This document shows positions 1-8,899 of a stretch of DNA of 64,000 nucleotides, piece after piece (positions within the stretch are counted from its first letter, which is position 1; the number at the start of each line of letters is the position of its first letter). The notes beneath the pieces are model-generated. The model was not told the origin of the DNA. It saw only the letters and a program-made list of their open reading frames with translations, and ran no database searches. The position numbers were made by a program, and so were the translations under genes. The DNA is from CAWCAW01 sp963793645 (lineage in GTDB: Bacteria > Actinomycetota > Acidimicrobiia > Acidimicrobiales > UBA8190). The stretch covers positions 186,001 through 250,000 of the forward strand of contig CAWCAW010000010.1 in the NCBI GenBank assembly GCA_963793645.1, in the 5' to 3' direction.

Positions 1-2642
1 GGGGGGCCGCGGCTGCTTTGGCGGCTGGACTCGGCCCGCCCATCGGGGGCGCTCTGGTCACCAGTTCCAGCTGGCGACTGGCCTTTCTGGTCAACCTGCC
101 TATCGGCGTCGCCGCCTGGTTCTTCGCACGGCGCGGCCTGGTCGAGAGTCGGGCACCGGGACGCCGACAGGTACCCGACCTGCGCGGGGCGGTGCTCCTG
201 GCGGCGGGACTGAGCCTGATAACGCTCGGCATGGTCAAAGGAGAGGACTGGGGCTGGTCGAGCGGGCTCGTGATCGGCTCGTTCTGCGTAGGGGTCGCTC
301 TGCTCGCCGGTTTCGCCGTGTCGAACCGTGCGCACCCTTCGCCCATCCTCGACCCCTACCTGTTGCGTCAGCGCCGATTCTCCGTGGCGAACGTCCTGCT
401 GCTGATTGCCGGGGCGGGGTTCTACGCCTACACCCTCAACCACATCTTGTGGTTGCACTACATATGGCACTACTCATTGTTCGAAGCCGGATTGGCGGTG
501 GCTCCCGGGGCCCTGGTGGCGGCCTTGGTGTCCCGTCCTTTGGGCGGTCTGGCGCACCGGCGAGGCTATCGACCTGTGATCGTCGGGGGCGCCCTGGTGT
601 GGGCCATCGCCATCGGCTTCTTCTATGCCCGGCGAGTCGGCTTGCAGCCGGACTTCTTGGGTGTCTGGCTGCCGGCCCAGATCGTCAGTGGCATCGGCGT
701 GGGTGCGGTCCTACCCCTGCTTACGAGTGTGGCGGTGTCCGGAGTTCCCGGTGGCCGTTTTGCAACGGCGTCATCGGCAGCATCGGCATCGCGCCAGCTC
801 GGTGCCGTTGTTGGCATCACCATCTTGGTGGTGATCTTCGGCGCCCATCAGGGCGCCGCCCTCATCGAAGCCCTTCGCCATGGATGGGATTTCTCCGCCA
901 TCTGCTTCGTCGTCGTGGCGGTAGGCGCGCTCGTACTCGGACGAGATCCGGCCCATGGGGATGGATTGTTAGGCGAGGACGAGCTCGAGCGCGTGCTGGC
1001 GCATAGCGACGGCGGCTCGCGCCGAGTCGTGGAGGGAGCGGGAGACGAGCCGGGTGCCGTCGATGGCGCCTCGATCTTGGCCGACATTCCCGACGCCGCC
1101 CTCGTGCCCGTCGAGCTTCGGGCCGGTGACTGGCTGTTTCATGCCGGTGACGAGGGCGATGCCATGTACATCGTGGTGCAAGGAAAACTCGAAGTGCATG
1201 TGGGCGACCATGTTGTCGCCCAACTCGGTTCGGGCGATGTCGTGGGCGAGCTCGCCTTGCTCACCGGCGAGCCCCGCAACGCATCAATTCGAGCTCGACG
1301 CGATAGCCGCCTCCAGAAGTTGGACAGGGATCGCTTTGCCGAGGTGGCGCTTCTCGAGCCCAAGGTTCCCCTGGCGGTGGCCCGCACCCTGGCCCGAAGG
1401 CTGCAGCAAATGGAAGCCCCGGCACTCAAGACCGGCCCGGCCCGGGTGGTGGCGGTGGTGGCCGCAGACGGCGACGTACCGGTGTCCGCCGTGTCCGCGG
1501 CGATCACCGCTGAGCTGGGGCTACATGTGCGGACCGTCGACCCGGGTCGCATCAACGCGGAGGGCCTGGAGAGAGCCGAAGAACGTTTCGATCGGGTGGT
1601 CCTGACCGCCCCCGACGATGATCCGCAATGGCGGGACTTCTGCATCCGAGTTGCCGACCGGGTGATCGTGGTGGCCAGTCCTCACAAACCCTTGACGAAC
1701 GCCCTGCACGGTCTCCCGGAGGGTTTGGATCTCGTTATGACTGGTGCCGCTCCTCGCGACGTCGTGACAACTTGGTACGACGCCTTTTCGCCTCTGTCGA
1801 TGCACGTCCTCGATCCCAAGCAAGCGCTGGCCAGCAACCTCCGGCCACTGGTGGCCCGATTAGCGGGTCGCTCGGTGGGACTCGTCTTGTCGGGTGGAGG
1901 AGCTCGTGCCATGTGCCACCTCGGGGTCATCCAGGTGTTGGAGGAGGCCAAGATCCACGTCGACCGGATCGCAGGCACCTCGGCGGGTGCTTTGTTGGGT
2001 GCCATGTATGCCGCCGGCTATGACGCCGACGAGCTTGACGCCGTGATCTATGAGGAGTTCGTGCGGCACAATCCTCACGGCGACTACACCTTTCCGCGTT
2101 ATGGATTGACCCGGGGACAAAAGACGCAGGCCGGCCTCATCCGGCATTTCGGCGACCTCGTCATCGAGGAGCTCCCACGCGAGTTTCGCTCCGCGAGCGT
2201 GGACCTCTTGCGCCGCGAGTTGGTCATCCACCGTCGCGGTGCAGTCGTCGACGCCGTCATGGCCTCTCTGCGGCTGCCGGGGATGTATTCGCCGTATCGC
2301 ATCGGCAACGCGCTCCATGTGGACGGCGGAGTCATGGACAACGTCCCCGTCGATGCCCTTACGGGAGCACCGGAGGGACTTGTCGTGGCGGTGGCCGTCA
2401 ATCTGGGTGCGGGTTCGCCCGGTGACGCACCGGAGCTGCCGGGGATCCGTGACACCTTGATGCGAGCAATGTTGGTGAGCAGCCACCAGGCCGCCGAACA
2501 GTCCCTGTCGCGAGCCGACGTCGTGATCCGTCCCCAGGCTGACTCCGTAGGCCTCCTCGAGTGGCACCAGATCGATGTGGTTCGCGAAGCCGGCCGCGAG
2601 GCGGCTCTGGCTGCGTTGCCCGAGATAAGGCAATTGTTGTAG
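1..2642 (+). CDS. MFS transporter - cyclic-nucleotide-binding - patatin phospholipase fusion (5' end outside window)
   Basis: The reading frame is open to the left edge, so the N-terminus is missing. In residues counted from the TTG at 18, 1-310 are a DHA2/EmrB-type MFS transporter tail, starting inside motif C (GPPIGGAL). Residues 350-467 form a cNMP-binding domain with the GDVVGELALLTGEPR phosphate cassette. A linker follows, and residues 617-830 are a patatin domain with oxyanion loop SGGGAR, nucleophile motif GTSAG (Ser655) and the DGG aspartate (Asp769), so the Ser-Asp dyad is complete. The same order is known, from memory, in mycobacterial Rv3239c and Rv3728. The likely role is a membrane-bound lipid acyl hydrolase gated by a nucleotide and coupled to export. 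The substrate is not predictable. The next gene starts 186 bp downstream with no clear terminator between. Confidence 0.88.
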   Translation, partial: GAAAALAAGLGPPIGGALVTSSSWRLAFLVNLPIGVAAWFFARRGLVESRAPGRRQVPDLRGAVLLAAGLSLITLGMVKGEDWGWSSGLVIGSFCVGVALLAGFAVSNRAHPSPILDPYLLRQRRFSVANVLLLIAGAGFYAYTLNHILWLHYIWHYSLFEAGLAVAPGALVAALVSRPLGGLAHRRGYRPVIVGGALVWAIAIGFFYARRVGLQPDFLGVWLPAQIVSGIGVGAVLPLLTSVAVSGVPGGRFATASSAASASRQLGAVVGITILVVIFGAHQGAALIEALRHGWDFSAICFVVVAVGALVLGRDPAHGDGLLGEDELERVLAHSDGGSRRVVEGAGDEPGAVDGASILADIPDAALVPVELRAGDWLFHAGDEGDAMYIVVQGKLEVHVGDHVVAQLGSGDVVGELALLTGEPRNASIRARRDSRLQKLDRDRFAEVALLEPKVPLAVARTLARRLQQMEAPALKTGPARVVAVVAADGDVPVSAVSAAITAELGLHVRTVDPGRINAEGLERAEERFDRVVLTAPDDDPQWRDFCIRVADRVIVVASPHKPLTNALHGLPEGLDLVMTGAAPRDVVTTWYDAFSPLSMHVLDPKQALASNLRPLVARLAGRSVGLVLSGGGARAMCHLGVIQVLEEAKIHVDRIAGTSAGALLGAMYAAGYDADELDAVIYEEFVRHNPHGDYTFPRYGLTRGQKTQAGLIRHFGDLVIEELPREFRSASVDLLRRELVIHRRGAVVDAVMASLRLPGMYSPYRIGNALHVDGGVMDNVPVDALTGAPEGLVVAVAVNLGAGSPGDAPELPGIRDTLMRAMLVSSHQAAEQSLSRADVVIRPQADSVGLLEWHQIDVVREAGREAALAALPEIRQLL

Positions 2643-2828
2643 TCCACTCCCCCGGCGCACGTGTCGGCCAACGGGCAGCCAGGCTCTTCGTGCTGGCACG
2701 AAGGTCGATCGAGGGGCTGACCACCTTGGCCCTGGGTCTCGTTTGCGCCACACTTCGTTCAAGATGACCAGGCCAGCTCTGCAAGCGCGATCGGGCGAGA
2801 GCACAAAGGCGCTGCTTCTCCCAGGCTC

Positions 2829-5369
2829 TTGGCCGTGACGCGGCAGATGCTGCGCCTGGCCCGGTACCGCTTGGGGGCCACGTTCAGCCGAAGGCGGGGC
2901 GCCTACCTGACGCTGGTGCTTCTCATCGGAATCGTGGGGGGCGTGGCTATGGGAGCCGTGGCCGGTGCTCGGCGCACGCAATCCTCGTTCCCGGTCTACC
3001 TGGCGAGCACCAACCCGTCGCAGGTGCAGTACTTCACTGAATTCGCCCCCAGCACCAACATCGGCTACTCGGCCCGCCTCGACGGCGCCATAGCCCGGGT
3101 GCCTTACGTAAAGCGTTCTGTCGATGTCGTCGGGTTCGACGGCACTTTGCAGCCGCTCCGGCCGCTTCCCGACATTGGGCCACCGGGTGAGGCGCCCCCC
3201 TCCTTTGAAGGCAGTCTGAACGGCGAGTACCTCAGCGTGGACCGGGTCACCTTGCTTAAGGGCCGCATGTCCAATCCTCGGCGCGTCGACGAGTTCGTTG
3301 TATCAGCCGGTGGTGCTGCCGAATATGGCCTGCACGTCGGCTCAACACTCCCGCTGGGTTTCTACACCGACGCCCAGACCAGCTCACCCACCTTCGCCGG
3401 TTACCCCACCGACAAGCCGTACCTGGCCATCGACATGAAGCTGGTGGGGATCATCGAGCAGGGCCCGCAAGTCATCCAAGACGACGACTCCGCCCTGGGC
3501 GACCAACTCGCCGTCGTCACACCGGCGCTCACCCGCCGGCTGGCAACGTGCTGCGCGTACTACTCCTATGTCGCCTTGCAACTCGACGGTGGAACTCGAC
3601 ACCTAGCTGCAGTCACCTCGGCTCTGGAGAAGATGGTTCCCAGCAGCATCCTCGCCGTCGACGGTGGAGCCCAGACCAGTGCCCCCATTGTCGCCAAGGC
3701 GGAGCGGGTCCTTCGGCCCGAGTCGATCGCCTTCGGGGTATTCGGGTTGATTGCCGGACTCGCCGCGCTTTTGATCGGCGGACAGGTCGTCGCTCGCTTC
3801 GTTCGGCGCAATGCCGCCGACGCCGCCGTGTTGCGGGCGCTCGGTGCTGACCCCGTCATGACGGCGGCAGATGGGATCGTGGGGATTCTGGGCGCGCTGG
3901 TGGTTGGCGCGCTGCTGGCCGTCGTCGTCGCCGTGGCGCTGTCCCCATTGGCGCCGATCGGCATCGTTCGACCGGTGTTCCCCGACCCCGGCATCGCCTT
4001 CGACTGGACGGTCCTGGGAACCGGATTCGTTGCCCTGGTGGTCGTGTTGAGTGCCGTCACCGTACTGATGGTGTACCGAGCTGCTCCCCACCGCGCCACG
4101 GCGCGCCCGGAAGGAACGGCCGAGCGTGCATCGAGCTTGGGCCGGACCATGTCCAGCGCCGGCCTGCCGCCCGCGGCGGTGAGCGGTATTCGCTCCGCCC
4201 TCGGTGGCGGTTCGGGGCGCGACGCGGCGCCCGTGCGCTCAGCCGTACTCGGCGCCGTGCTTGCCGTTGCTGTCATCGTCACCTCGGTCACCTTCGGCGC
4301 CAGCCTCGATGCCCTCGTCTCTCGGCCCGCTCTGTACGGATGGAACTGGAATTACGCGCTACTGGCCGGCTTCTCGGGTGCCGAGGACCTGCCGGCCGCA
4401 CCGACGGCGGCGCTCTTTGACCACGACCGGGACGTGGCTCGATGGTCCGGCGCTTACTTCGAGAGCGTGCAGCTCGACCGAGACAACGACGTGCCCGTCC
4501 TTGCCCTCGCTCCCGGGGCGGAGGTTCAGCCCACCTCCCTGACGGGCCACGATTTGCAATCAGCCGGGCAGGTCGTGCTGGGAGCGGCCACGTTGGCCCA
4601 TTTGCACAAGCACGTCGGCGACACCGTGATGGCCAATACCGGGGGACCTCATTCGACCAGGCTTCTCATCGTCGGGACGGCGACGCTGCCCACAATCGGG
4701 GGATCGGGCGATCCCACGCTGCAGATGGGGACAGGGGCGGTCGTCGCCCCGTCGCTGTTCCCGGCCGCCCAACTCAATCAGCAAGGCGACGCGGTGCCGG
4801 GACCGAACGTCGTATTCGTCACCATACGGCCCAAGGTGGCGCCGTCCAAGGCGCTGGCGTCCCTCGATCGCATCAACCAGATACTCAATCGACCGTCCAC
4901 CAACGACGCTCCGGCCAGTGGCGTGGTGTCGCTGCTGCGTCCCGCCGAGATCACCGACTACCGCTCTGTCGGCTCCACCGCTTTTGTCTTGGCGGGCGTC
5001 CTCGGCACCGGTGCGCTTGGCGCGTTGGGCCTGACGCTGGTGGCCTCGGTGCGACGCCGGCGGCGCGAGCTGGCGCTCCTCAAAGCCCTCGGGTTCACGC
5101 AGGCTCAGTTGGCCGGAACCGTCGCCTGGCAGTCTTCGGTGTCGGCCGTCATCGGCGTGATCTTTGGTCTGCCAATCGGCATTGGCTTGGGCCGGTGGCT
5201 CTGGACGCTCTTCGCCCGAGGAATTTCGGCGGTTCCCGATCCCACCGTTCCGGTCGTGTCCATGGTTCTCATCGCGCTGGGAGCACTCGTCTTCGCCAAT
5301 CTGGCAGCCGCCGTTCCCGGACGTATCGCCGCCCGTACGTCTACGGCGTTGTTATTGCAGACTGACTGA
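2829..5369 (+). CDS. FtsX-like ABC transporter permease
   Basis: This 846-residue protein has the MacB/FtsX permease layout: an N-terminal membrane segment (about 27-48), a large extracytoplasmic region, a first FtsX core of three helices (about 300-415), a second large soluble region, and a second FtsX core (about 715-835) with the basic RRRRRELALLKALGF loop typical of the family. Such permeases use ATP hydrolysis by a separate subunit to move lipids, lipoproteins or peptides, or to transmit force across the membrane. No ATPase gene lies next to it in the window, so the partner must be elsewhere. The start is uncertain: TTG at 2829 or GTG at 2835, neither with a convincing Shine-Dalgarno. 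Confidence 0.85.
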   Translation: MAVTRQMLRLARYRLGATFSRRRGAYLTLVLLIGIVGGVAMGAVAGARRTQSSFPVYLASTNPSQVQYFTEFAPSTNIGYSARLDGAIARVPYVKRSVDVVGFDGTLQPLRPLPDIGPPGEAPPSFEGSLNGEYLSVDRVTLLKGRMSNPRRVDEFVVSAGGAAEYGLHVGSTLPLGFYTDAQTSSPTFAGYPTDKPYLAIDMKLVGIIEQGPQVIQDDDSALGDQLAVVTPALTRRLATCCAYYSYVALQLDGGTRHLAAVTSALEKMVPSSILAVDGGAQTSAPIVAKAERVLRPESIAFGVFGLIAGLAALLIGGQVVARFVRRNAADAAVLRALGADPVMTAADGIVGILGALVVGALLAVVVAVALSPLAPIGIVRPVFPDPGIAFDWTVLGTGFVALVVVLSAVTVLMVYRAAPHRATARPEGTAERASSLGRTMSSAGLPPAAVSGIRSALGGGSGRDAAPVRSAVLGAVLAVAVIVTSVTFGASLDALVSRPALYGWNWNYALLAGFSGAEDLPAAPTAALFDHDRDVARWSGAYFESVQLDRDNDVPVLALAPGAEVQPTSLTGHDLQSAGQVVLGAATLAHLHKHVGDTVMANTGGPHSTRLLIVGTATLPTIGGSGDPTLQMGTGAVVAPSLFPAAQLNQQGDAVPGPNVVFVTIRPKVAPSKALASLDRINQILNRPSTNDAPASGVVSLLRPAEITDYRSVGSTAFVLAGVLGTGALGALGLTLVASVRRRRRELALLKALGFTQAQLAGTVAWQSSVSAVIGVIFGLPIGIGLGRWLWTLFARGISAVPDPTVPVVSMVLIALGALVFANLAAAVPGRIAARTSTALLLQTD

Positions 5370-5426
5370 ATGCACGAGCTGATGTGCGAGGGCTCACCTA
5401 CGGGTCGGCCTCGGTCGAGCAGGCTG

Positions 5427-6176
5427 TCAAAGGGCTTTGCTGAAGACGCCCATCTCCTGGCCACCGTGGTGGCCCCATTCTCCTAGGTATTCATATGAGA
5501 GGGACGATCCCTCTACAGCCCAGGTGAAGTTCTGAGGGTCGTAATAATACGGATCACGATCCAAATGCCAGAGCTGTCCCTCTCGCCAAAACGAGTCCCG
5601 GCGTAGCCTTGGGCCCAGATTGGGCATGAAGGTGGCGTAGAACTTCCCTCCTGGCCTAAGGGCCTCTTCAATGTTGCTCAAACATCGCACGATCCTGTTG
5701 AAAGGCATGTGCGTGAAGACACTTTGGGCGAGCGCGAAGTCGAAGGACCGGTCGAATCGATCAAACTGAAAACTGTCGTTCCGGATGAGGGTGGCGCCTT
5801 TGTCCGCCAGCCCAGCCATCTCCAGTTCCCGCTCACCTGCCCGCAGGAAGACGCTGCTCATGTCGATGCCGCAGTAGTGACCCGGCTCCAGGTAACCGAC
5901 AAAGTGAAGTCCCGCTCGCAACGGCCCGCACCCGACGTCCAAAAAGTTGTGATAGGGCTTGAGCCCGGCGTCGATCAGAAAAGTCAGCTGGCGCTCGCCG
6001 TGCTCGATCCATTGCGCCTCGGTCTTGGCGTGGGCCCAGCGATACCAACGAGGGTTGAGCCTCGAACGCGTCAGGTGCTCCCCGAACGAGGGGGCCACCT
6101 TCATGGCAGTCTGAAGAGCGGCCTCCATTGCCGGTTCTGTCCACTGCCGAAATCGATCACCGACTGGTGACGCCAC
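5427..6176 (-). CDS. class I SAM-dependent methyltransferase
   Basis: A 249-residue soluble protein. The SAM-binding motif I is FLDVGCGPLRAG at about 79-90, followed by an acidic strand end (GIDMS) and a post-motif segment PGGKFYATF typical of the Rossmann-fold methyltransferase family. The N-terminus is rich in Trp and Arg (RWYRWAHAKTEAQW). I chose the GTG at 6176 because a strong Shine-Dalgarno GGAGGT sits 6 nt upstream on the minus strand. It is convergent with the FtsX permease gene. The methyl acceptor is unknown; similar proteins occur in glycan and lipid gene clusters, but nothing next to it proves that here. Confidence 0.8.
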   Translation of the reverse strand: MASPVGDRFRQWTEPAMEAALQTAMKVAPSFGEHLTRSRLNPRWYRWAHAKTEAQWIEHGERQLTFLIDAGLKPYHNFLDVGCGPLRAGLHFVGYLEPGHYCGIDMSSVFLRAGERELEMAGLADKGATLIRNDSFQFDRFDRSFDFALAQSVFTHMPFNRIVRCLSNIEEALRPGGKFYATFMPNLGPRLRRDSFWREGQLWHLDRDPYYYDPQNFTWAVEGSSLSYEYLGEWGHHGGQEMGVFSKAL

Positions 6177-6423
6177 GCACGACCTCCCGAAGACCCGCCC
6201 AAGTTAAGGACAGTAGCAACGCCGACAAACCAAAACGTGGGTTTTCGGCCGCACTCGCCGGGTGACGCAGAACTCCAGACACTGACCAATGGAGCTGGAC
6301 TCGAGCATCGTTGGAGCCACACGATGCGCGCCCTGTCACGCTGCTGGACGTGGCGGTGGCGACGGAATGTGTGGCCGCCCGTGAGGCAACGCAAAAGCTT
6401 CCGTGACCGCGTTTAGAGGCTCC

Positions 6424-6597
6424 TCAGAGCCCGAGGCCCTTGAGCAGCCGGCCGAGGACGCCGTTGGTCGACCGGTACACCTTCCTCCGCACGACCCGTT
6501 TGCCGTAGCTCGTAGGTCCCCGGCTGGCGGCCTGAACGTTGCCGAGGTCGCGAGCGGCCCGGTAGAGCTGACTGCGCAGTGACTTCCTCCGGGCCAT
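6424..6597 (-). CDS. 57-residue very basic conserved small protein
   Basis: A gene of 57 codons plus stop, starting MARRKSLRSQLYRAARDLGN and ending RLLKGLGL. The ATG has a Shine-Dalgarno GGAGGG 4 nt upstream. About 15 of 57 residues are Arg or Lys and there is no membrane segment. I recognise the pattern (RSQLYRAAR.LGN.QA....GP..Y.KRVVRRKVYR.TN) as a small protein common in actinobacterial genomes that has no assigned function. The strong basic charge suggests nucleic-acid or ribosome binding, which is inference only. It stands alone, with the IS-bearing region upstream and the methyltransferase downstream. Confidence 0.75.
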   Translation of the reverse strand: MARRKSLRSQLYRAARDLGNVQAASRGPTSYGKRVVRRKVYRSTNGVLGRLLKGLGL

Positions 6598-7133
6598 GGT
6601 CCCTCCCTATTCCTGGTTTCAGCGCCAGGTTACGCCTGGCGGTGACCCGGGGCCGCGAACGTTGCTTTTTTGTGTGCCCTCAGCTGTAGGGCGTCGGTGG
6701 CGGGTTGACGTGAACGTTATGTCGAAGGAGAGCAACGCCTCATTCGAGACAGTAACGGACCGCCCGACCTACGGCGGGCCGACGATGCAGAGCTAGGCCC
6801 ACCCTTCGACGCGAAGTCCGTCGAACAAGCCGCAGAAGACTTCTATGTCGGCGGGGCCACCCCTCAGTGGATGAGAGGCGTTGGAGACGATGCTCGCAGC
6901 GACACCAGGAGCACGCACGGAGCACCCCAGAACCCGCCTGCATCAACTGGCGGTCAGTGGATGACCGACAGCGATCTTCATCATATGAGGGATGGTGTCC
7001 AGATCCTTTTGGGCGCCATGAAGTCCGATGGATGTCAAACGGTTCGCCAACCAGCTTGCTTCGTGATGGTGAGGTCGAATCCCGAGACAGTCCGCCCGAT
7101 TCATCGAGCGAACGCAGCTAAAGCGACCACCAG
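6598..7133. other. gene-poor stretch left of the IS element
   Basis: About 540 bases without a gene I can support. It contains the promoter region of the 57-residue protein. One frame from about 6703 to 7176 stays open and has a coding-like start (RERYVEGEQR...FDAKSVEQAAEDFYVGG), but it has no start codon before 6871, matches nothing I know and runs across the IS boundary. It may be the remnant of a gene. A 25-codon ORF at 6719 has no support either. Confidence 0.4.
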
Positions 7134-7142
7134 CCGCCAAAA
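7134..7142. repeat. left target-site duplication of the IS element
   Basis: CCGCCAAAA occurs here, directly left of the left inverted repeat, and again at 8641-8649, directly right of the right end. A 9-bp direct repeat fits the 8-9 bp duplications made by IS256-family transposases. Confidence 0.8.
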
Positions 7143-7169
7143 GTTGAGTCCCAACGAGTGGTGTACGAG
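7143..7169 (+). repeat. left terminal inverted repeat of the IS
   Basis: The core runs from 7146 (GAGTCCC) to 7169 (GAGTGGTGTACGAG), with three further bases GTT at the outer tip. It pairs with 8613-8639. Confidence 0.85.
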
Positions 7170-7260
7170 CAGGTGAGCTGAGGAACTATCCCCCAGACAC
7201 GACGGTCACCGCGTCAACCTCAAGAAGCAGTTTCCACACAACAACTTGAGGAGGAACACG

Positions 7261-8538
7261 GTGACTGTCCCCACCACTATCGACGCGTCGCTCTGGCTGA
7301 GCAAGTACCTCGAGGGCGCCGACGGAGACACGGACCTGGCCCGAGCGATGCTGGGCGCCTTCGCTGAGGCGCTCATGAGCGCCCAGGCCTCGATGCAGTG
7401 CAACGCCGGCTATGGCGAGCGGACCGAGGAGCGGGAGAACTCTCGCAACGGATATCGGCTTCGACCCTGGGACACCCGGGTGGGGTCGATCGAGCTGGCC
7501 GTGCCGAAGCTGCGCCAGGGTGTGTACTCGCCGGAGTTCTTGCTCCAGCCCCGCCGTCGCGCCGAGCAGGCGCTCGTGGCGGTGGTGTGCCAGGCCTATG
7601 TGGAAGGTGTGTCCACCCGGCGGGTCGACGACCTGGTGAAAGCCATGGGCATCGACGGGATCTCGAAGTCCGAGGTGTCGCGCCTCGCGGCTCATCTCGA
7701 CGCCGTGGTGAAGGAGTTCCGAGAGCGTCCCTTGGACTCCGGCCCCTATCGCTACCTGTGGATCGACGCCGTGACCCAACGGGTGCGCGAGGGCGGCCGG
7801 GTTGTCAATGTCTCGGCGGTGATCGCCACGGCCTCCAACGCCGAAGGCCGGCGCGAGATCGTCGGGTTCGACATCGTCACCACCGAGGACACCGCAGCGT
7901 GGACCGCGTTTCTGCGCTCGCTCGTGGCCCGGGGCATGTCCGGGGTGGAGCTCGTGGTCTCCGACGCCCACGGTGGCATCAAGGCCGCCATCGCCGCGGT
8001 GCTGGCCGAGGCCACCTGGCAGAGATGTCGCACCCACTTCATGGCGAATCTCGCCACGCGGGTTGCCAAGGCGTCGTGGCCCATGATCGCCACACTGGTG
8101 CGCTCGATCTTTGAGCAGCCCGACCGCGACGCCACCTGGAGCCAACTCGGGGTCGTCGTCTCCAAGCTCACCGAGGCCGGGTTCACCGACGTGGCGCTCT
8201 ACCTCATGGACGCCGCTGACGACGTGCTTGCCTTCAGCGCCTTCCCCCCCGAGCACTGGCCGAAGATTCGGTCCAACAACCCCCAGGAGCGGCTCAACAA
8301 GGAGATCCGCCGGCGCACCGACGTGGTCGGAATCTTCCCCAACCGCGCTGCGGTCATCCGCCTTGTCGGCGCGGTGTTGGCCGAGCAGTCCGACGAATGG
8401 GCCGTCACCAAGCGTTACATGAGCATCGAGAGTCTTAAGTCGCCACGCCGCGACGAGCCTTGCGAGTTCGACCTGAGACCGGCCATCGAAGACGCCGTCG
8501 GCGAAGTCGAAGGGAGCGCGCCTTTGGCCGTCGAGTAA
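7261..8538 (+). CDS. IS256-family (mutator type) DDE transposase
   Basis: A 425-residue transposase that cuts and joins the ends of the surrounding element. The catalytic triad is visible: Asp169 in LWIDAVTQRVR, Asp235 in VVSDAHGGI and Glu343 in NPQERLNKEIRRR; the C/D-x2-H context (WQRCRTHFM) between the second Asp and the Glu is also typical. The length is normal for the family (about 400). I place the start at GTG 7261, because AGGAGG at 7249-7254 is 6 nt upstream; the longer TTG start at 7246 would overlap that site. The sequence carries no frameshift, unlike several host genes in this window. Confidence 0.95.
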   Translation: MTVPTTIDASLWLSKYLEGADGDTDLARAMLGAFAEALMSAQASMQCNAGYGERTEERENSRNGYRLRPWDTRVGSIELAVPKLRQGVYSPEFLLQPRRRAEQALVAVVCQAYVEGVSTRRVDDLVKAMGIDGISKSEVSRLAAHLDAVVKEFRERPLDSGPYRYLWIDAVTQRVREGGRVVNVSAVIATASNAEGRREIVGFDIVTTEDTAAWTAFLRSLVARGMSGVELVVSDAHGGIKAAIAAVLAEATWQRCRTHFMANLATRVAKASWPMIATLVRSIFEQPDRDATWSQLGVVVSKLTEAGFTDVALYLMDAADDVLAFSAFPPEHWPKIRSNNPQERLNKEIRRRTDVVGIFPNRAAVIRLVGAVLAEQSDEWAVTKRYMSIESLKSPRRDEPCEFDLRPAIEDAVGEVEGSAPLAVE

Positions 8539-8612
8539 AATGAAAGAGAGAACGGGTTGTCGACGTCAGTCGGTCAGCTCGGGTTGATGCGAGGGCCGTT
8601 GCGACTCACGAC

Positions 8613-8640
8613 CTCGTACACCACTCATCGGGACTCGACC
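8613..8640 (-). repeat. right terminal inverted repeat of the IS
   Basis: Read on the minus strand it gives GAGTCCC, then a 3-base variable spot, then GAGTGGTGTACGAG, matching the left end except at two positions. Confidence 0.85.
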
Positions 8641-8649
8641 CCGCCAAAA
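8641..8649. repeat. right target-site duplication of the IS element
   Basis: CCGCCAAAA, identical to 7134-7142. Confidence 0.8.
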
Positions 8650-8691
8650 CTCCAAGCACGAGCGAGTACCGTTCGCCCCTCTTCTCGCTAG

Positions 8692-8766
8692 TCGGGCTGC
8701 CGGGATTTGAACCCGGGACCTCTTGACCCCCAGTCAAGCGCGCTAACCAAGCTGCGCCACAGCCCG
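8692..8766 (-). tRNA. tRNA-Pro, anticodon GGG
   Basis: The minus strand folds as a 75-nt tRNA without an encoded CCA. The acceptor stem CGGGCTG pairs with CAGCCCG, with discriminator A. The anticodon stem CTTGA/TCAAG encloses the loop CTGGGGG, so the anticodon is GGG (proline) with G37, as expected for tRNA-Pro. The T-arm has the GGGTTCAAATCCC core. It reads CCC and CCU codons. The IS256 element begins about 50 bp beyond its 3' end. Confidence 0.95.
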
Positions 8767-8899
8767 TATGTGGTGACGTGCGACTCTAGCGCCCCACTCG
8801 CCCTCCCCCACTACGCCGCCGAAGGGAACGAGGTCACCCGCAAGTCATGGCGGCATTTTGCCGGGCATGGCTCCGACGGTGACCGCCTGCGTTCGTGAG

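Larger units (their letters stand above)
7143..8640 (+). mobile_element. complete IS256-family insertion sequence, about 1.5 kb
   Basis: The element is bounded by terminal inverted repeats that match at 22 of 24 core positions (7146-7169 against 8613-8636 reversed) and by a perfect 9-bp target duplication. It encodes one intact DDE transposase with its own strong ribosome-binding site. Intact ends, an intact gene and an unmutated duplication indicate a recent and possibly still active insertion. It lies about 50 bp beyond the 3' end of a tRNA-Pro gene. The outermost bases at the right end are uncertain by one nucleotide. Confidence 0.88.

Noticed and set aside
6719..6796. 25-codon ORF MSKESNASFETVTDRPTYGG... 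considered as a RiPP precursor
   Set aside because: There are no modification or export genes nearby, no clear leader-core pattern and no good ribosome-binding site.
8692..8766. tRNA-Pro 3' end considered as an integration (att) site
   Set aside because: No second copy of the tRNA 3' end and no integrase were seen in the window; XerD at 31-32 kb is the housekeeping enzyme.
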